Part shown: one piece after another, positions 41,273-50,162 of the stretch
How the letters are laid out: each line of letters starts with the position of its first letter
Position numbering within the stretch: the stretch's first letter is position 1
Assembly (NCBI GenBank): GCA_002495625.1
Contig: DAGC01000004.1
Span: 1-57,512, forward strand
Direction of reading: 5' to 3'
Source: Methanobacterium sp. UBA375
GTDB taxonomy: Archaea > Methanobacteriota > Methanobacteria > Methanobacteriales > Methanobacteriaceae
DNA: 57,512 nucleotides
Notes under the pieces: generated by a model
The model's database searches: none
The model's input: the letters and a program-made list of their open reading frames with translations, nothing else
Told to the model about the DNA's origin: nothing
Program-made: the position numbers and the translations under genes

Positions 41273-42067
41273 TTATTTCTTAACATCCTCAACCACATAT
41301 TTAATATCTTCATCGTCCAGTTTACGGGTTATGATATTTGTCATCTTACCCACGGCAAAGACCAGTACGTTGAGGCCCCTTTTGGCGGCGGCCACGGCTG
41401 CCTCCGGGGTTGCAAATTCAAAATCAGCCTGTATACCTAATTTTTTCGCAACCACCCGGGACACGGTTCCCATGATTCCCATGCGGTCGATTTCTTCCTT
41501 CCTATCCTTCAGGATATCTTTAATTTTTTCCAGATCAGAGGCACTTGAACCGCCCTGACTGATGGTTGGAAGCTTAATTATAATTACATATCCTGGATCA
41601 AGTTCTATAAGTCCACTTAATTTGGTGAGTGCCACGTCTTCACCTTTCCTGGCATCGCTCAGCACTTCTGCATGGGCGGGTGTTTCACTAGTGGTGGCAT
41701 AGAGAACTCCTTTGTCCATCTCCATCCAGACTTCATCACCAGATTTAAGTTCTTCCCGGGCTATGGCTGGCCATATGGATTTATAAGCATTCATGGTATC
41801 CAGGACCTGTTCTGAATACTTTCTAAGGTCCATGGCCTCACGCTTAACCCTTTCAATACCCCTCTTGGTGATCTTGTAGTGGACGTGTCCCTTACCAGTT
41901 TCAACCAGACCTTCATCGACTAAACTTTTGATATTTTCTGAGACGGCCTGGACTGTTATTCCCAGCTCCTCTGCAATGTCTTTCTGACGCAGATGAGGCT
42001 CCTGCTTGGCTATTTCTGCCAGTATCTGGAAACGGGTGAGTTCACCCTTCTTTTTAAAGACCTTCAT
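41273..42067 (-). CDS. HTH-type transcriptional regulator with sensor-like domain
   Basis: A 264-residue protein with an N-terminal winged helix-turn-helix (ELTRFQILAEIAKQEPHLRQKDIAEELGITVQAVSENIKSLVDEGLVETGKGHVHYKITKRGIERVK, residues 8-75). The remaining about 170 residues include a linker helix and an alpha/beta domain with KLPTISQGGSSASDLEKIKDILK and FATPEAAVAAAKRGLNVLVFAVGKMTNII. Such proteins are common in Methanobacteriales; targets are unknown. ATG at 42067 follows TTGGTGTAAC. It is divergent from the LMW-phosphatase-like gene with a 60-base shared promoter region. Confidence 0.8.
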   Translation of the reverse strand: MKVFKKKGELTRFQILAEIAKQEPHLRQKDIAEELGITVQAVSENIKSLVDEGLVETGKGHVHYKITKRGIERVKREAMDLRKYSEQVLDTMNAYKSIWPAIAREELKSGDEVWMEMDKGVLYATTSETPAHAEVLSDARKGEDVALTKLSGLIELDPGYVIIIKLPTISQGGSSASDLEKIKDILKDRKEEIDRMGIMGTVSRVVAKKLGIQADFEFATPEAAVAAAKRGLNVLVFAVGKMTNIITRKLDDEDIKYVVEDVKK

Positions 42068-42127
42068 GTTACACCAATTAAATTTATTTACATAGTATTA
42101 TTAACTTTTCATTCATTATTTAACTAT

Positions 42128-42802
42128 ATGGTGACATGGATAATAAGAGCAGTTGATTGGGGAAATATTCAGCGCAGCCCAACTTTTCAGGCGATATTCA
42201 ATTACTATTTTTCAGATTCCTCTAAATTAACTATACCTGTTATTTTCGATAGTGCCGGTACACGTGTAGATGATATCATGGGGGATTCTACACCAGTTAC
42301 AAAGAAACTGGATATGATTCATGCCAGTATACACTATGATATTGTCAAAGGAGCAGATAAAAGTTTGGCTGATGATTTCTGGAGTAAATGGTATGGAAAA
42401 GACGAGACACACATCCCTCTTAAAGAAAAAAGAGGAATAACCAGGATATATTCCAAAATAAAAACAGACGTCCACCTAGAGCAGATGCGATTTAGAAATG
42501 TAGCATTGATGGAAGCAGGTATCCCTAAAGAATTTTTACCAGGAATGAGGATTCCATTCCGGCATAATAAGAATTTGAGGTTAATACTTCCTTTGGAAGA
42601 AAACATCGTCCAGCAAGTTGAAGATTATTACGAATCTTCGAGTGATAAGCAGCCGTTGACAAAAATATACGGTGATTTAGTAGGAATGGACTATTTAGAA
42701 GATGAACTGGTTGGAGGAATTAAAACTGCCAGAAAACAGGTGGAATATTTCATGAACACCCGTGACGAAGCAATGGAGGAAATAATAAAATTGCTTGGAT
42801 AG
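42128..42802 (+). CDS. LMW protein-tyrosine-phosphatase-like protein lacking both P-loop cysteines
   Basis: A 224-residue protein starting MVTWIIRAVDWGNIQRSPTFQAIFNYYF. The start aligns with the low-molecular-weight PTP loop V-C-x-G-N-I-C-R-S-P-x-A-E-A-I-F, but the nucleophilic Cys is Asp10 and the second Cys is Gln15; Arg16 and Ser17 remain. DSAGTRVDD (41-49) matches the conserved SAGT element, and VGMDYLEDEL near residue 190 may correspond to the general-acid DPY loop. A helical insert of about 70 residues follows residue 75. Phosphatase activity is unlikely. ATG at 42128 is chosen because the preceding part of the longer frame overlaps the divergent regulator. It could bind phosphate or a phosphoprotein. 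Confidence 0.7.
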   Translation: MVTWIIRAVDWGNIQRSPTFQAIFNYYFSDSSKLTIPVIFDSAGTRVDDIMGDSTPVTKKLDMIHASIHYDIVKGADKSLADDFWSKWYGKDETHIPLKEKRGITRIYSKIKTDVHLEQMRFRNVALMEAGIPKEFLPGMRIPFRHNKNLRLILPLEENIVQQVEDYYESSSDKQPLTKIYGDLVGMDYLEDELVGGIKTARKQVEYFMNTRDEAMEEIIKLLG

Positions 42803-42810
42803 GGATTTAT

Positions 42811-44208
42811 TCATACCACACCATTTAAAGCAGTATCAAATTTCTGCAGGAAATCACCCACTTTTGATTCTGGAACATAAGCACCACAGGCTACTGAATG
42901 CCCTCCGCCACTGCCTCCCACTTTTTCGGCCACCTTCTTGATCATGTTTCCGAAGTGGATGCCATCGTAAGCTAAAAGGCGTGAACAACGCAGCGACACC
43001 TTGATACCGTCTTTCTGGTCACTTATATCTGTAAGGCCTATGATGGGTTTCCTCCAGTCACCGTAACTTAGAAGCATCCCGGTTATAGTCCCGATGACTT
43101 CACTTTTTATCCCGTTTCCCTCGAAGTACTGGAGGTTGTCCAGTTTGTTGATCCGATCCTCTTCCCTCACCCATTCCATCTTCTGGGCAAGGTACCTCCG
43201 GTGTTGCCGGGCCAACTTCTCCATATCCTTTAATGCAGACTCTCTATCACCTTTTAATACGTTAAGGGCGATTTCATGTCTTTTGTTTCGGCTGCAGGCG
43301 TTTACGGCAGTGGAAAATTCACTGGCATCCCGTAGTGGGGTGTATAACTTTTCGTTTAAGAATTCGTAGGCATCTCCAGAGACCAGTTTGGGGATGTGCT
43401 TGACGTATCTATGGGGGACCTCCCTGCTTAACAACCTCACCAGTTCAGAGAATATCCTCTGCTTCTCATCCATGCTTAAGTCATAGAGAGTCCTTTGTTT
43501 ACCGTCTTTCGTAGTGGGGATTTCCAGTTTCCTCAGGAGTAACATACACTCATTACGATTGTTGGTTATGGGGAGGTTAACATCTCCGAAGTAAGAAAGT
43601 GCAACGAAGAGTGGTCTGGTCTGTCTTCCATAGATGGACAGGTCGTAGCTGGAATTCACCAGGCCGAGTTTTACGGCATCCTGGAGTATTTCCTGGTTTA
43701 AACCCTGTAGTTTACCGTTATGACTGTCCTGCATATCACCTACAGCACTTAAAACACCCATCCAGCTTAGTTTGTAGAACCCGAAGGTTTTAGCCAGTAA
43801 ATAGGACATTCCGCCTCCGGATATTTGGTAAGATCCATCGATACCGTAATGATGGGGGTTAAGTTCCAGGAAACTTCCGTTAAACTGGTTATGGCTCCGG
43901 AGGGGTGGGTGGTGGTCTAAAATCAGGACTTTGGAGTTTGAGGTTGTAAATTTATCCAGGTTCTGCCCGGATGCCAGGTCAGAAAAGATGGTGAGCTCAT
44001 TTTCCGGGCGTAAATCCTCTATCCGGTCTAAACTTATAAATTCGATTTCATGGTCTATTTCAAGCTCATCCAGTGTTGAAGAGAGAATTGCACCTGCTGA
44101 TAAACCGTCACAATCGATGTGACTGTATATTTTCACATCTTCAGCGTTTTTGACCATGTTGTGTGCTTTATCGAATCCTTTCATCATCGTGGATTTTGGA
44201 TGTTTCAC
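42811..44208 (-). CDS. DHH family phosphoesterase (RecJ-like)
   Basis: A 465-residue protein related to archaeal RecJ/GAN nucleases. Motif I SHIDCDGLSAG near residue 30, motif II FSDLAS, motif III LDHHPP (DHH), motif IV SAVGDMQDSHNG, and the C-terminal DHHA1 motif GGSGGGHSVACGAY are all present, so it should be catalytically competent on single-stranded DNA or RNA or a small phosphodiester. I prefer GTG at 44208, nine bases after AGGAG, to the TTG at 44217. It is convergent with the LMW-phosphatase-like gene, with only 8 bases between the stops. Confidence 0.85.
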   Translation of the reverse strand: MKHPKSTMMKGFDKAHNMVKNAEDVKIYSHIDCDGLSAGAILSSTLDELEIDHEIEFISLDRIEDLRPENELTIFSDLASGQNLDKFTTSNSKVLILDHHPPLRSHNQFNGSFLELNPHHYGIDGSYQISGGGMSYLLAKTFGFYKLSWMGVLSAVGDMQDSHNGKLQGLNQEILQDAVKLGLVNSSYDLSIYGRQTRPLFVALSYFGDVNLPITNNRNECMLLLRKLEIPTTKDGKQRTLYDLSMDEKQRIFSELVRLLSREVPHRYVKHIPKLVSGDAYEFLNEKLYTPLRDASEFSTAVNACSRNKRHEIALNVLKGDRESALKDMEKLARQHRRYLAQKMEWVREEDRINKLDNLQYFEGNGIKSEVIGTITGMLLSYGDWRKPIIGLTDISDQKDGIKVSLRCSRLLAYDGIHFGNMIKKVAEKVGGSGGGHSVACGAYVPESKVGDFLQKFDTALNGVV

Positions 44209-44405
44209 CTTGAACAAGCTCCTGTTATAATAAAGATTTCACCATAAAAATAAATGATTAAACCAACAATTAAACTTATTATTGATTTTATTAACTTAAA
44301 TAGGTTTCTAAATGAGTTAATTACTTGGAATATGGTAATAAACATATGGGAATAGTAATAATGATATGGTCTAAAAAATAAGCCACATATCAAACTAAAC
44401 AAGAT

Positions 44406-44678
44406 TTATTTCCGCAAACCCCGGATGGTGTTGCTAATTTTAATTAGAATTTCCCTTTTAGGCTGGTTTTTATCGACGGTTACCCTTCCTGAATTTTCCC
44501 ACCAGGATTTAGGGTAAGATTTATCCTTTTCCACCTCAGGATTGAGGCCCAGTTTACCCGCTGCCCGGGATATCTCCCTGAGTTTTGGTGTGCTTACAGC
44601 ATACTTTTTAGAGATCTTCCTCCCCTCTTTCACCGTCTTTTTCGAGTCGATGTTGGCCGGCCAGATAGTAACTTTCAT
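44406..44678 (-). CDS. srp19: Signal recognition particle subunit SRP19
   Basis: A 90-residue basic RNA-binding protein: MKVTIWPANIDSKKTVKEGRKISKKYAVSTPKLREISRAAGKLGLNPEVEKDKSYPKSWWENSGRVTVD. It binds helices 6 and 8 of 7S RNA and prepares it for SRP54. The IWPANIDSKKTVKEGRKI and YPKSWWENSGRV parts are family signatures. ATG follows ACTGGTGAAATA. A 197-base AT-rich gap to the DHH gene contains no convincing gene. Confidence 0.95.
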   Translation of the reverse strand: MKVTIWPANIDSKKTVKEGRKISKKYAVSTPKLREISRAAGKLGLNPEVEKDKSYPKSWWENSGRVTVDKNQPKREILIKISNTIRGLRK

Positions 44679-44719
44679 TATTTCACCAGTGAATGTTTTT
44701 TATTTTACCTATTATTTAC

Positions 44720-45502
44720 TTAATCCATTTCTTCCCTTAACCTGTCTAACATAGCTTTAACTGTATACTCGTCAGGGGTTATGGTGGGTATATCATATTT
44801 TTCCAAGGCTCTGGCAGTGACCGGGCCTATAGCTGCCACCAGGACCTCACCACTGCGGAGTGTTTCCAGTAATCTCTCCTTATCTTCCCCTTCAACCATT
44901 TTAAACAGGTTGCTGACGGTGAGTGTGCTGGTGAAGGTGACTGCATCAACTTTCCTATTTATGATGCCCTGAACCAGTTCATTGACCTTGCTGCGATCCC
45001 CGGGAAGGTCTGACTTGTAGGCTTCCACCAGGAAAACGTTAGCACCCTTATCTTTCAATCCATCAGGTAGCACGTCACGGGCTGCCAGAGTCCGGGGGAG
45101 GCCTATGTTCTTATTTTCAACATCCACATCTTCAAATATTTCCAATAGACCCTCAGCCGTGTAGTCATCAGGGATAACATCCGCTTCCAAGCCGTATTCA
45201 CTTAAGTTTTTCCCGGTGCGTGGTCCGATAACCGCGATCCGACAATCAGGGTTCAACCTGTCTTTAAGGTCTTTGCAGTGTTTAAACAGGGATAAAATTG
45301 CAGTAGGTGAGGTGAAGATCAGCCAGTCCAGCTTACCTGCATTTTTACACAAGTCTTTCAGGGGCTGGGTGTTGGTGATGACCAATTCCAGTGTAGGTGC
45401 AACCAGTACTGTTCCACTGTAGTCTTCGATTATCTCAATTGCTTCCTGGCTCCTCTCTATAGGCCGGGTTATTGCGATCTTTTTTCCTTTAAAATCGTTC
45501 AT
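44720..45502 (-). CDS. hemD: Uroporphyrinogen-III synthase
   Basis: A 260-residue two-domain enzyme that closes hydroxymethylbilane to uroporphyrinogen III. FKGKKIAITRPIERSQEAIEIIEDYSG at the start, LDWLIFTSPTAILSLFKHC, AVIGPRTGKNLSEYGLEADVIPDDYTAEGLLE and VDAVTFTSTLTVSNLFKM are recognisable HemD features. It is needed for F430 and corrinoids. It follows cobA on the same strand with a 29-base gap, so the two form a unit that makes and methylates uroporphyrinogen III. Confidence 0.93.
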   Translation of the reverse strand: MNDFKGKKIAITRPIERSQEAIEIIEDYSGTVLVAPTLELVITNTQPLKDLCKNAGKLDWLIFTSPTAILSLFKHCKDLKDRLNPDCRIAVIGPRTGKNLSEYGLEADVIPDDYTAEGLLEIFEDVDVENKNIGLPRTLAARDVLPDGLKDKGANVFLVEAYKSDLPGDRSKVNELVQGIINRKVDAVTFTSTLTVSNLFKMVEGEDKERLLETLRSGEVLVAAIGPVTARALEKYDIPTITPDEYTVKAMLDRLREEMD

Positions 45503-45531
45503 AAGAGTACCTTCTTATTATAAGTTTCCTG

Positions 45532-46239
45532 TTATTGTAACCGTACCTTCTTAAATACATCCACCACTCGTCCGATGACAACCAGTGCTGGAGGTTTAAT
45601 ATCCTTAGTGTGTATATCTTCCAGAGTACCAGTGATGATCCTTTGTTCAGGTAGGGTACCGCTTTCTATTACACACACCGGGGTTTGGGGATCTCTATAT
45701 TTCATTAATTCCCTGGTGTTGTCTTCTAATTTCCCCACACCCATCAAGATCACGATGGTATCTGCTTTAAAATCCCATTTAACCTGTTGTTCACTTTTGG
45801 TGGGGTCTTCATGTCCAGTTACAATGGTCAGTGATGTGGCAACTCCCCTGTGGGTTACTGGTAGTCCTATAGTTGTGGGAACTCCTATAGCCGAGGTTAC
45901 GCCGGGGATTATCTCGAAGGGGATTCCTTCTTCCAGGAGGGCCAGCATCTCCTCACCGCCCCTTCCAAATACGAAGGGGTCTCCTCCTTTAAGCCTTACC
46001 ACCAGGTCGTTGATTTTGGCCTTATCAATGAGGATCTGGTTTATTTCTTCTTGTTTTTTGTAGTGCTGGCCGGCCTTTTTACCTACGTAGATCAACTCGG
46101 CATCTCCGGCGTGTTCGAGTATTTTCTCATTGGATAGGTAGTCGTATAAAACCACATCTGCCTTTTTAAGGACGTTCACTGCCTTTAATGTGAGGAGATC
46201 TGGATCACCAGGTCCTGCGCCTACTAGATACACTGTCAT
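45532..46239 (-). CDS. cobA: Uroporphyrinogen-III C-methyltransferase (SUMT)
   Basis: A 235-residue SAM-dependent enzyme that makes precorrin-2. VYLVGAGPGDPDLLTLKAVNVLKKADVVLYD is the GxGPGD signature; VVRLKGGDPFVFGRGGEE and GVTSAIGVPTTIGLPVTHRG are typical SUMT motifs. It is the branch enzyme to siroheme, F430 and corrinoids. ATG at 46239 follows AAAAGGTGTAAAATATT. hemD is directly downstream. Confidence 0.96.
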   Translation of the reverse strand: MTVYLVGAGPGDPDLLTLKAVNVLKKADVVLYDYLSNEKILEHAGDAELIYVGKKAGQHYKKQEEINQILIDKAKINDLVVRLKGGDPFVFGRGGEEMLALLEEGIPFEIIPGVTSAIGVPTTIGLPVTHRGVATSLTIVTGHEDPTKSEQQVKWDFKADTIVILMGVGKLEDNTRELMKYRDPQTPVCVIESGTLPEQRIITGTLEDIHTKDIKPPALVVIGRVVDVFKKVRLQ

Positions 46240-46303
46240 AATATTTTACACCTTTTGATTAAATGAAAAAGAAATAATATTCTTATAAAAAGGAGATGGG
46301 GGT

Positions 46304-46954
46304 TTAATAATCGACCATTCCCTTGAAGAACTTCAAACCATCATCTGAACCCAGGATTACTTCGGAGGCTCTCTCTGGATGGGGCATCACTGCGCATACC
46401 AGCCCATCCTCATCACACACTCCGGTAATTGCTTCCATGGAGCCGTTGGGGTTTTCGCCTTCGAAGGCCAGCACCACCTGGTCCTGATCCTTCAGTTTCT
46501 GTATTTCATCGTTGTAGTAACGTCCTTCTGCATGGGCTATGGGCATTCTTATGATGTCACCAGTACTGTACATGCTGGTGAAGGGTGTTCTGGTGGTTTT
46601 AACCTTCAATTCGGTCCATCTGCACAGGAATTTTGCGTGGCTGTTGTTGGTGAACACTCCCGGAACCAGGCCTATCTCTGCCAGGATCTGAGCCCCGTTA
46701 CATATTCCCAGGACAGGTTTCCCTGCTTCAACAGCGTCTTTAATTCCATTGATGACGGGGGTGATGGCTGCGATGGCTCCAGCCCTTAAATAATCACCGT
46801 AGGAGAATCCTCCAGGAATTATTATACCATCAAATGATGAGAGGTCCCTCTGGTTCCACCAGGCATATTCAGGTTCGCCCCCGGCTAGTTCAAGGGCGTG
46901 GTACACATCCCGGTCACAGTTGGTACCGGGAAACCTTATAATGGCCACTTTCAT
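46304..46954 (-). CDS. purQ: Phosphoribosylformylglycinamidine synthase subunit PurQ
   Basis: A 216-residue class I glutamine amidotransferase giving ammonia to PurL. Nucleophile Cys85 is in VLGICNGAQIL; the His-Glu pair is in VMPHPERAS near the end. IRFPGTNCDRD at the start and GGFSYGDYLRAGAI are typical. It overlaps the purS end by ribosome-binding-site placement: GGAGGATTAAA contains the purS stop. purL is not in this window. Confidence 0.96.
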   Translation of the reverse strand: MKVAIIRFPGTNCDRDVYHALELAGGEPEYAWWNQRDLSSFDGIIIPGGFSYGDYLRAGAIAAITPVINGIKDAVEAGKPVLGICNGAQILAEIGLVPGVFTNNSHAKFLCRWTELKVKTTRTPFTSMYSTGDIIRMPIAHAEGRYYNDEIQKLKDQDQVVLAFEGENPNGSMEAITGVCDEDGLVCAVMPHPERASEVILGSDDGLKFFKGMVDY

Positions 46955-46955
46955 T

Positions 46956-47207
46956 TTAATCCTCCGGAGTTATTCCTATCTCGTAGTTATGGATCACCGG
47001 GTTGCAGAGCAGTTTTTGACACATCTCATCCACCTTCTGGCGGACACTATCTTCACTATCCCCTTCTATGGAGAATTTAATTATTTGAAGGGTTTTGGTG
47101 TTTTCTACCTGGTACTTCAGGAGCGCCAGTGCCCTTTGGATGGTGGCTGCTTCCGGGTTCAGTATGCCTTTTTTTAAACTTATTTTGACCTCTGCATCAT
47201 ACTTCAT
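46956..47207 (-). CDS. purS: Phosphoribosylformylglycinamidine synthase subunit PurS
   Basis: An 83-residue protein linking PurL and PurQ. MKYDAEVKISLKKGILNPEAATIQRALALLKYQVENTKTLQIIKFSIEG with VDEMCQKLLCNPVIHNYEI is the standard PurS sequence. ATG is preceded by AGGTGAAAGAAG. It is followed one base later by purQ; purC precedes it after 88 bases. Confidence 0.95.
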   Translation of the reverse strand: MKYDAEVKISLKKGILNPEAATIQRALALLKYQVENTKTLQIIKFSIEGDSEDSVRQKVDEMCQKLLCNPVIHNYEIGITPED

Positions 47208-47295
47208 CTTCTTTCACCTATATTCGTAGCCTTTCGCCTAATATTCATAACCAGATAATTATTATACAATTGCCAGATAATTATTATACTCTTAA

Positions 47296-48051
47296 TCAAT
47301 TTGTGATGTCCTTAATATTCCATTTTTTCCTGTCTTCCATGTTCAGTATCCGGGATGCTACTTCCTGGTAGGCGTCCATCACACCGGTTTCTCCCTTTCT
47401 AAACAGGTCCTTATCCAGTACCTCGCAGGTTTCACTGTCCCAGAATCTGCAGGAATCAGGGCTGATCTCATCTCCCAGGATTATTTCACCCTTATGGTTC
47501 CTGCCGAACTCGATTTTAAAGTCAGGGAAGGTGATCCCCTTCTCTAGTAGGAAGTCTTTAAGTACCTGGTTGATCTTCAGGGTTATCTTTCGGATTTCAT
47601 CCAGTTCCTCCCTGGTGACGAAGCCCAGGGCCACGGCTATGTCGTCGTTTACCATGGGGTCGTGGAATTCATCGCTCTTATAGTCCATCTGTATAATGGG
47701 TGGGTCGAATTCCTGCCGTTCCTGGAAGGGGAACTTTCTAAGCAGGCTTCCGGCGGCGATGTTCCTGGTTATAACCTCTAATGGTATCATTTCCAGGTGG
47801 TGTGAGAGCATAACTCCTGGTTCCAGTAGTTCGATGTACTGGGTTTTAATCCCTGCTTCCTCCAGGACCTCGAAAAACTTCGCTGAAATTACGGAGTTGA
47901 AATGACCTTTATCCGCTAGCGTATCCTTTTTTTCACCATCTCCTGCCGTTATATCATCCCTGAATTTAACTATGACCACTTCAGGATCGTCTGTTTCGTA
48001 CACACTCTTGGCTTTTCCTTGGTATATTAACTGATGATCTTGTGGATTCAT
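47296..48051 (-). CDS. purC: SAICAR synthetase
   Basis: A 251-residue ATP-dependent ligase joining CAIR and aspartate in purine synthesis. LIYQGKAKSVYETDDPEVVIVKFRDDITAGDGEKKDTLADKG at the start, VITRNIAAGSLLRKF and LGDEISPDSCRFWDSET are family marks. ATG at 48051 has GGAGTATCGCAA upstream. It is the first gene of purC-purS-purQ and divergent from glmS with 213 bases between. Confidence 0.96.
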   Translation of the reverse strand: MNPQDHQLIYQGKAKSVYETDDPEVVIVKFRDDITAGDGEKKDTLADKGHFNSVISAKFFEVLEEAGIKTQYIELLEPGVMLSHHLEMIPLEVITRNIAAGSLLRKFPFQERQEFDPPIIQMDYKSDEFHDPMVNDDIAVALGFVTREELDEIRKITLKINQVLKDFLLEKGITFPDFKIEFGRNHKGEIILGDEISPDSCRFWDSETCEVLDKDLFRKGETGVMDAYQEVASRILNMEDRKKWNIKDITN

Positions 48052-48158
48052 TTGCGATACTCCATTATTTCATGATAAGTTTTTTTATCCAAAAAGTAAT
48101 CTATTTGGGCTTTAAATTGTGGAACTTTTAAACTACAATATTTAATTTACTCATTATC

Positions 48159-48173
48159 AAATATTTATATACT
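48159..48173 (+). promoter_or_regulatory. TATA-box promoter of glmS
   Basis: AAATATTTATATACT sits about 95 bases upstream of the glmS ATG. A start site near 48197 would fall in the palindrome at 48196-48209. Confidence 0.5.
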
Positions 48174-48195
48174 TCTTAATTTACAATTAGTGATA

Positions 48196-48209
48196 TTGAC
48201 CTAGGTTAA
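48196..48209. promoter_or_regulatory. Near-perfect palindrome at the likely glmS start site
   Basis: TTGACCTAGGTTAA is symmetric around CCTAGG apart from one mismatched pair. About 25 bases downstream of the TATA box it would cover the transcription start, a common operator position in archaea. No regulator is known from the sequence. Confidence 0.35.
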
Positions 48210-48264
48210 ATGGAAATATAAATATTATTTGTTCAAATTTATTTGCAATCTTTGGTGAAAAAAT

Positions 48265-50043
48265 ATGTGTGGTATCGTAGGATGCGTACTTAAGGATGAT
48301 GAAGCCGCACCAGTACTTCTAGAGTGTGTAGGAAAATTAGAATATAGAGGCTATGATTCGGTGGGTATCGCCACCTCGGCCAGTGATATTAAAATCATAA
48401 AGGATCAAGGTAAAATCGATAAATACAAGGAAAACCTGGATTTAAAAGAGCTACCCGGCAAATCAGGCATTGCCCATGTGAGATGGGCCACCCATGGCAG
48501 TCCCACCAAGGAAAACGCACACCCCCACACAGATTGTAAAAACAGGATAGCCGTGGTACATAACGGGATCATTGAAAATTTCAAGGAATTAAAGACGGAG
48601 CTTCTAAACTCAGGCCATAAATTTACTTCGCAAACTGACACTGAGATTATACCCCACCTAATTGAGGAATATATGGATGAGGGACAGGATCTGGAGGGAG
48701 CCATCCGTTCAGTCACCCGGAGATTAATTGGTTCCTATGCCCTGGCAGTCATGTCCACAGATGAACCAGGCAAGATAATTGGTGTTAGGAAAGAAAGCCC
48801 ACTTATCGTGGGGTTAGGAGAAGATGAATATTTCTTAGCATCTGATGTTCCGGCAGTCTTAAACCACACCAATCAGGTGATCTACCTTGATAACAAGGAA
48901 ATGGCAATTCTGGATGGTAATGATGTCATCATTAAAAATTTAGATGGAGATGTAATATCTAAGGAAGTCCACACCATTGAATGGACACCGGATATGGCTG
49001 AAAAAACAGGATATAATCATTTCATGCTTAAAGAGATACATGAACAGCCAGATGCGGTGAAAAACACCCTCATGGAAGAAAAAGAAATTAGAAACGTGAT
49101 AGAGAAGTTCCCCAAATTCAGCAAGATATGCTTCGTGGCCTGCGGAACATCATATCATGCTTCTCTGGTGGGTAAATACCTCTTTGAAACACTGGTAGGC
49201 ATACCTACAGATGTGATACTGGCATCGGAGTTTGAATATACATCGGGAGCTTTAGATAAGGATACGCTGGTAATATTCATCTCCCAATCAGGTGAGACGG
49301 CCGATACCCTCAAGGCCCTGAAGATTGCCAATCGTAAATCACATACCCTGGCCATAGTAAATGTGGTGGGAAGCACCGCTACCAGAGAGGCTGAACATGT
49401 AATATTCACTAGAGCAGGGCCTGAAATAGGCGTAGCTGCTACTAAAACCTATGTTAGCCAGTTAACTGCCATCTATCTCATGGCCATACTGATGAGCGGT
49501 AAAGAAGAGCTTCTCCAAACACTGGAAAAGATGCCGGATTATATGGAGGAAGCCTTAAAGAGTGAGGAACAGATAAAGGAAATTGCCGGGAAGTACAAGG
49601 ACACCACTGATTTCTTCTTCATTGGCAGGGGCTTCTCGTACCCTACTGCCATGGAAGGGGCTCTTAAACTAAAAGAAATTACTTACATCCACGGTGAGGG
49701 GTACGCCGCCGGAGAACTAAAACACGGCCCACTGGCCCTGATAGATGAGGAGGTACCGGTAGTTGCAGTTACACCTCCTGGCAGTAGTCATGATAAGACC
49801 TTAAGCAACGTGGAAGAAGTTAAAGCCAGGTTTGCCCATGTGATAGCACTGGGTTCCCATGATGATGATGTTTTAAAGTCGGATTCAGATGAGTTTATAG
49901 GTTTTCCAGATGAAATCAATGAAATGTTTTCTCCCCTACCCTACGTGATTCCGATGCAGCTTCTATCCTACTACATCAGTGTGGAAAGAGGTCTCGATCC
50001 AGATAAACCAAAAAACCTGGCTAAATGCGTTACTGTAGAATAA
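48265..50043 (+). CDS. glmS: Glutamine-fructose-6-phosphate aminotransferase
   Basis: A 592-residue enzyme that makes glucosamine 6-phosphate, the entry to UDP-GlcNAc and pseudomurein. The N-terminal glutaminase domain begins MCGIVGCVLK with nucleophile Cys2 and has RGYDSVGIA and HVRWATHGSPTKENAHPH. Two SIS domains follow, with CGTSYHASLVGKYLFE, ISQSGETADTLKALK, GRGFSYPTAMEGALKLKEITYIHGEGYAAGELKHGPLALI and the end KPKNLAKCVTVE. The ATG is decided by the invariant MCG start. It is a single gene with its own promoter. Confidence 0.97.
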   Translation: MCGIVGCVLKDDEAAPVLLECVGKLEYRGYDSVGIATSASDIKIIKDQGKIDKYKENLDLKELPGKSGIAHVRWATHGSPTKENAHPHTDCKNRIAVVHNGIIENFKELKTELLNSGHKFTSQTDTEIIPHLIEEYMDEGQDLEGAIRSVTRRLIGSYALAVMSTDEPGKIIGVRKESPLIVGLGEDEYFLASDVPAVLNHTNQVIYLDNKEMAILDGNDVIIKNLDGDVISKEVHTIEWTPDMAEKTGYNHFMLKEIHEQPDAVKNTLMEEKEIRNVIEKFPKFSKICFVACGTSYHASLVGKYLFETLVGIPTDVILASEFEYTSGALDKDTLVIFISQSGETADTLKALKIANRKSHTLAIVNVVGSTATREAEHVIFTRAGPEIGVAATKTYVSQLTAIYLMAILMSGKEELLQTLEKMPDYMEEALKSEEQIKEIAGKYKDTTDFFFIGRGFSYPTAMEGALKLKEITYIHGEGYAAGELKHGPLALIDEEVPVVAVTPPGSSHDKTLSNVEEVKARFAHVIALGSHDDDVLKSDSDEFIGFPDEINEMFSPLPYVIPMQLLSYYISVERGLDPDKPKNLAKCVTVE

Positions 50044-50162
50044 TGAAACAGTTTCAAAAGGGGTTCAAACTCAACTATGGAAATTATAATAACCAAGAAT
50101 ATTATAATAGACATATAATTTACTAAAATTTACAGGATATTTCAATGAATGGGTGATAAACT

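Noticed and set aside
41993..42127. Upstream extension of the LMW-phosphatase-like frame
   Set aside because: It overlaps the 5' end of the divergent HTH regulator, and the conserved phosphatase-like core starts immediately after the ATG at 42128.
44205..44402. 65-codon minus-strand frame upstream of the DHH gene
   Set aside because: It is AT-driven, has no binding site, a random Phe/Ile/Tyr composition, and overlaps the start of the DHH gene in another frame.
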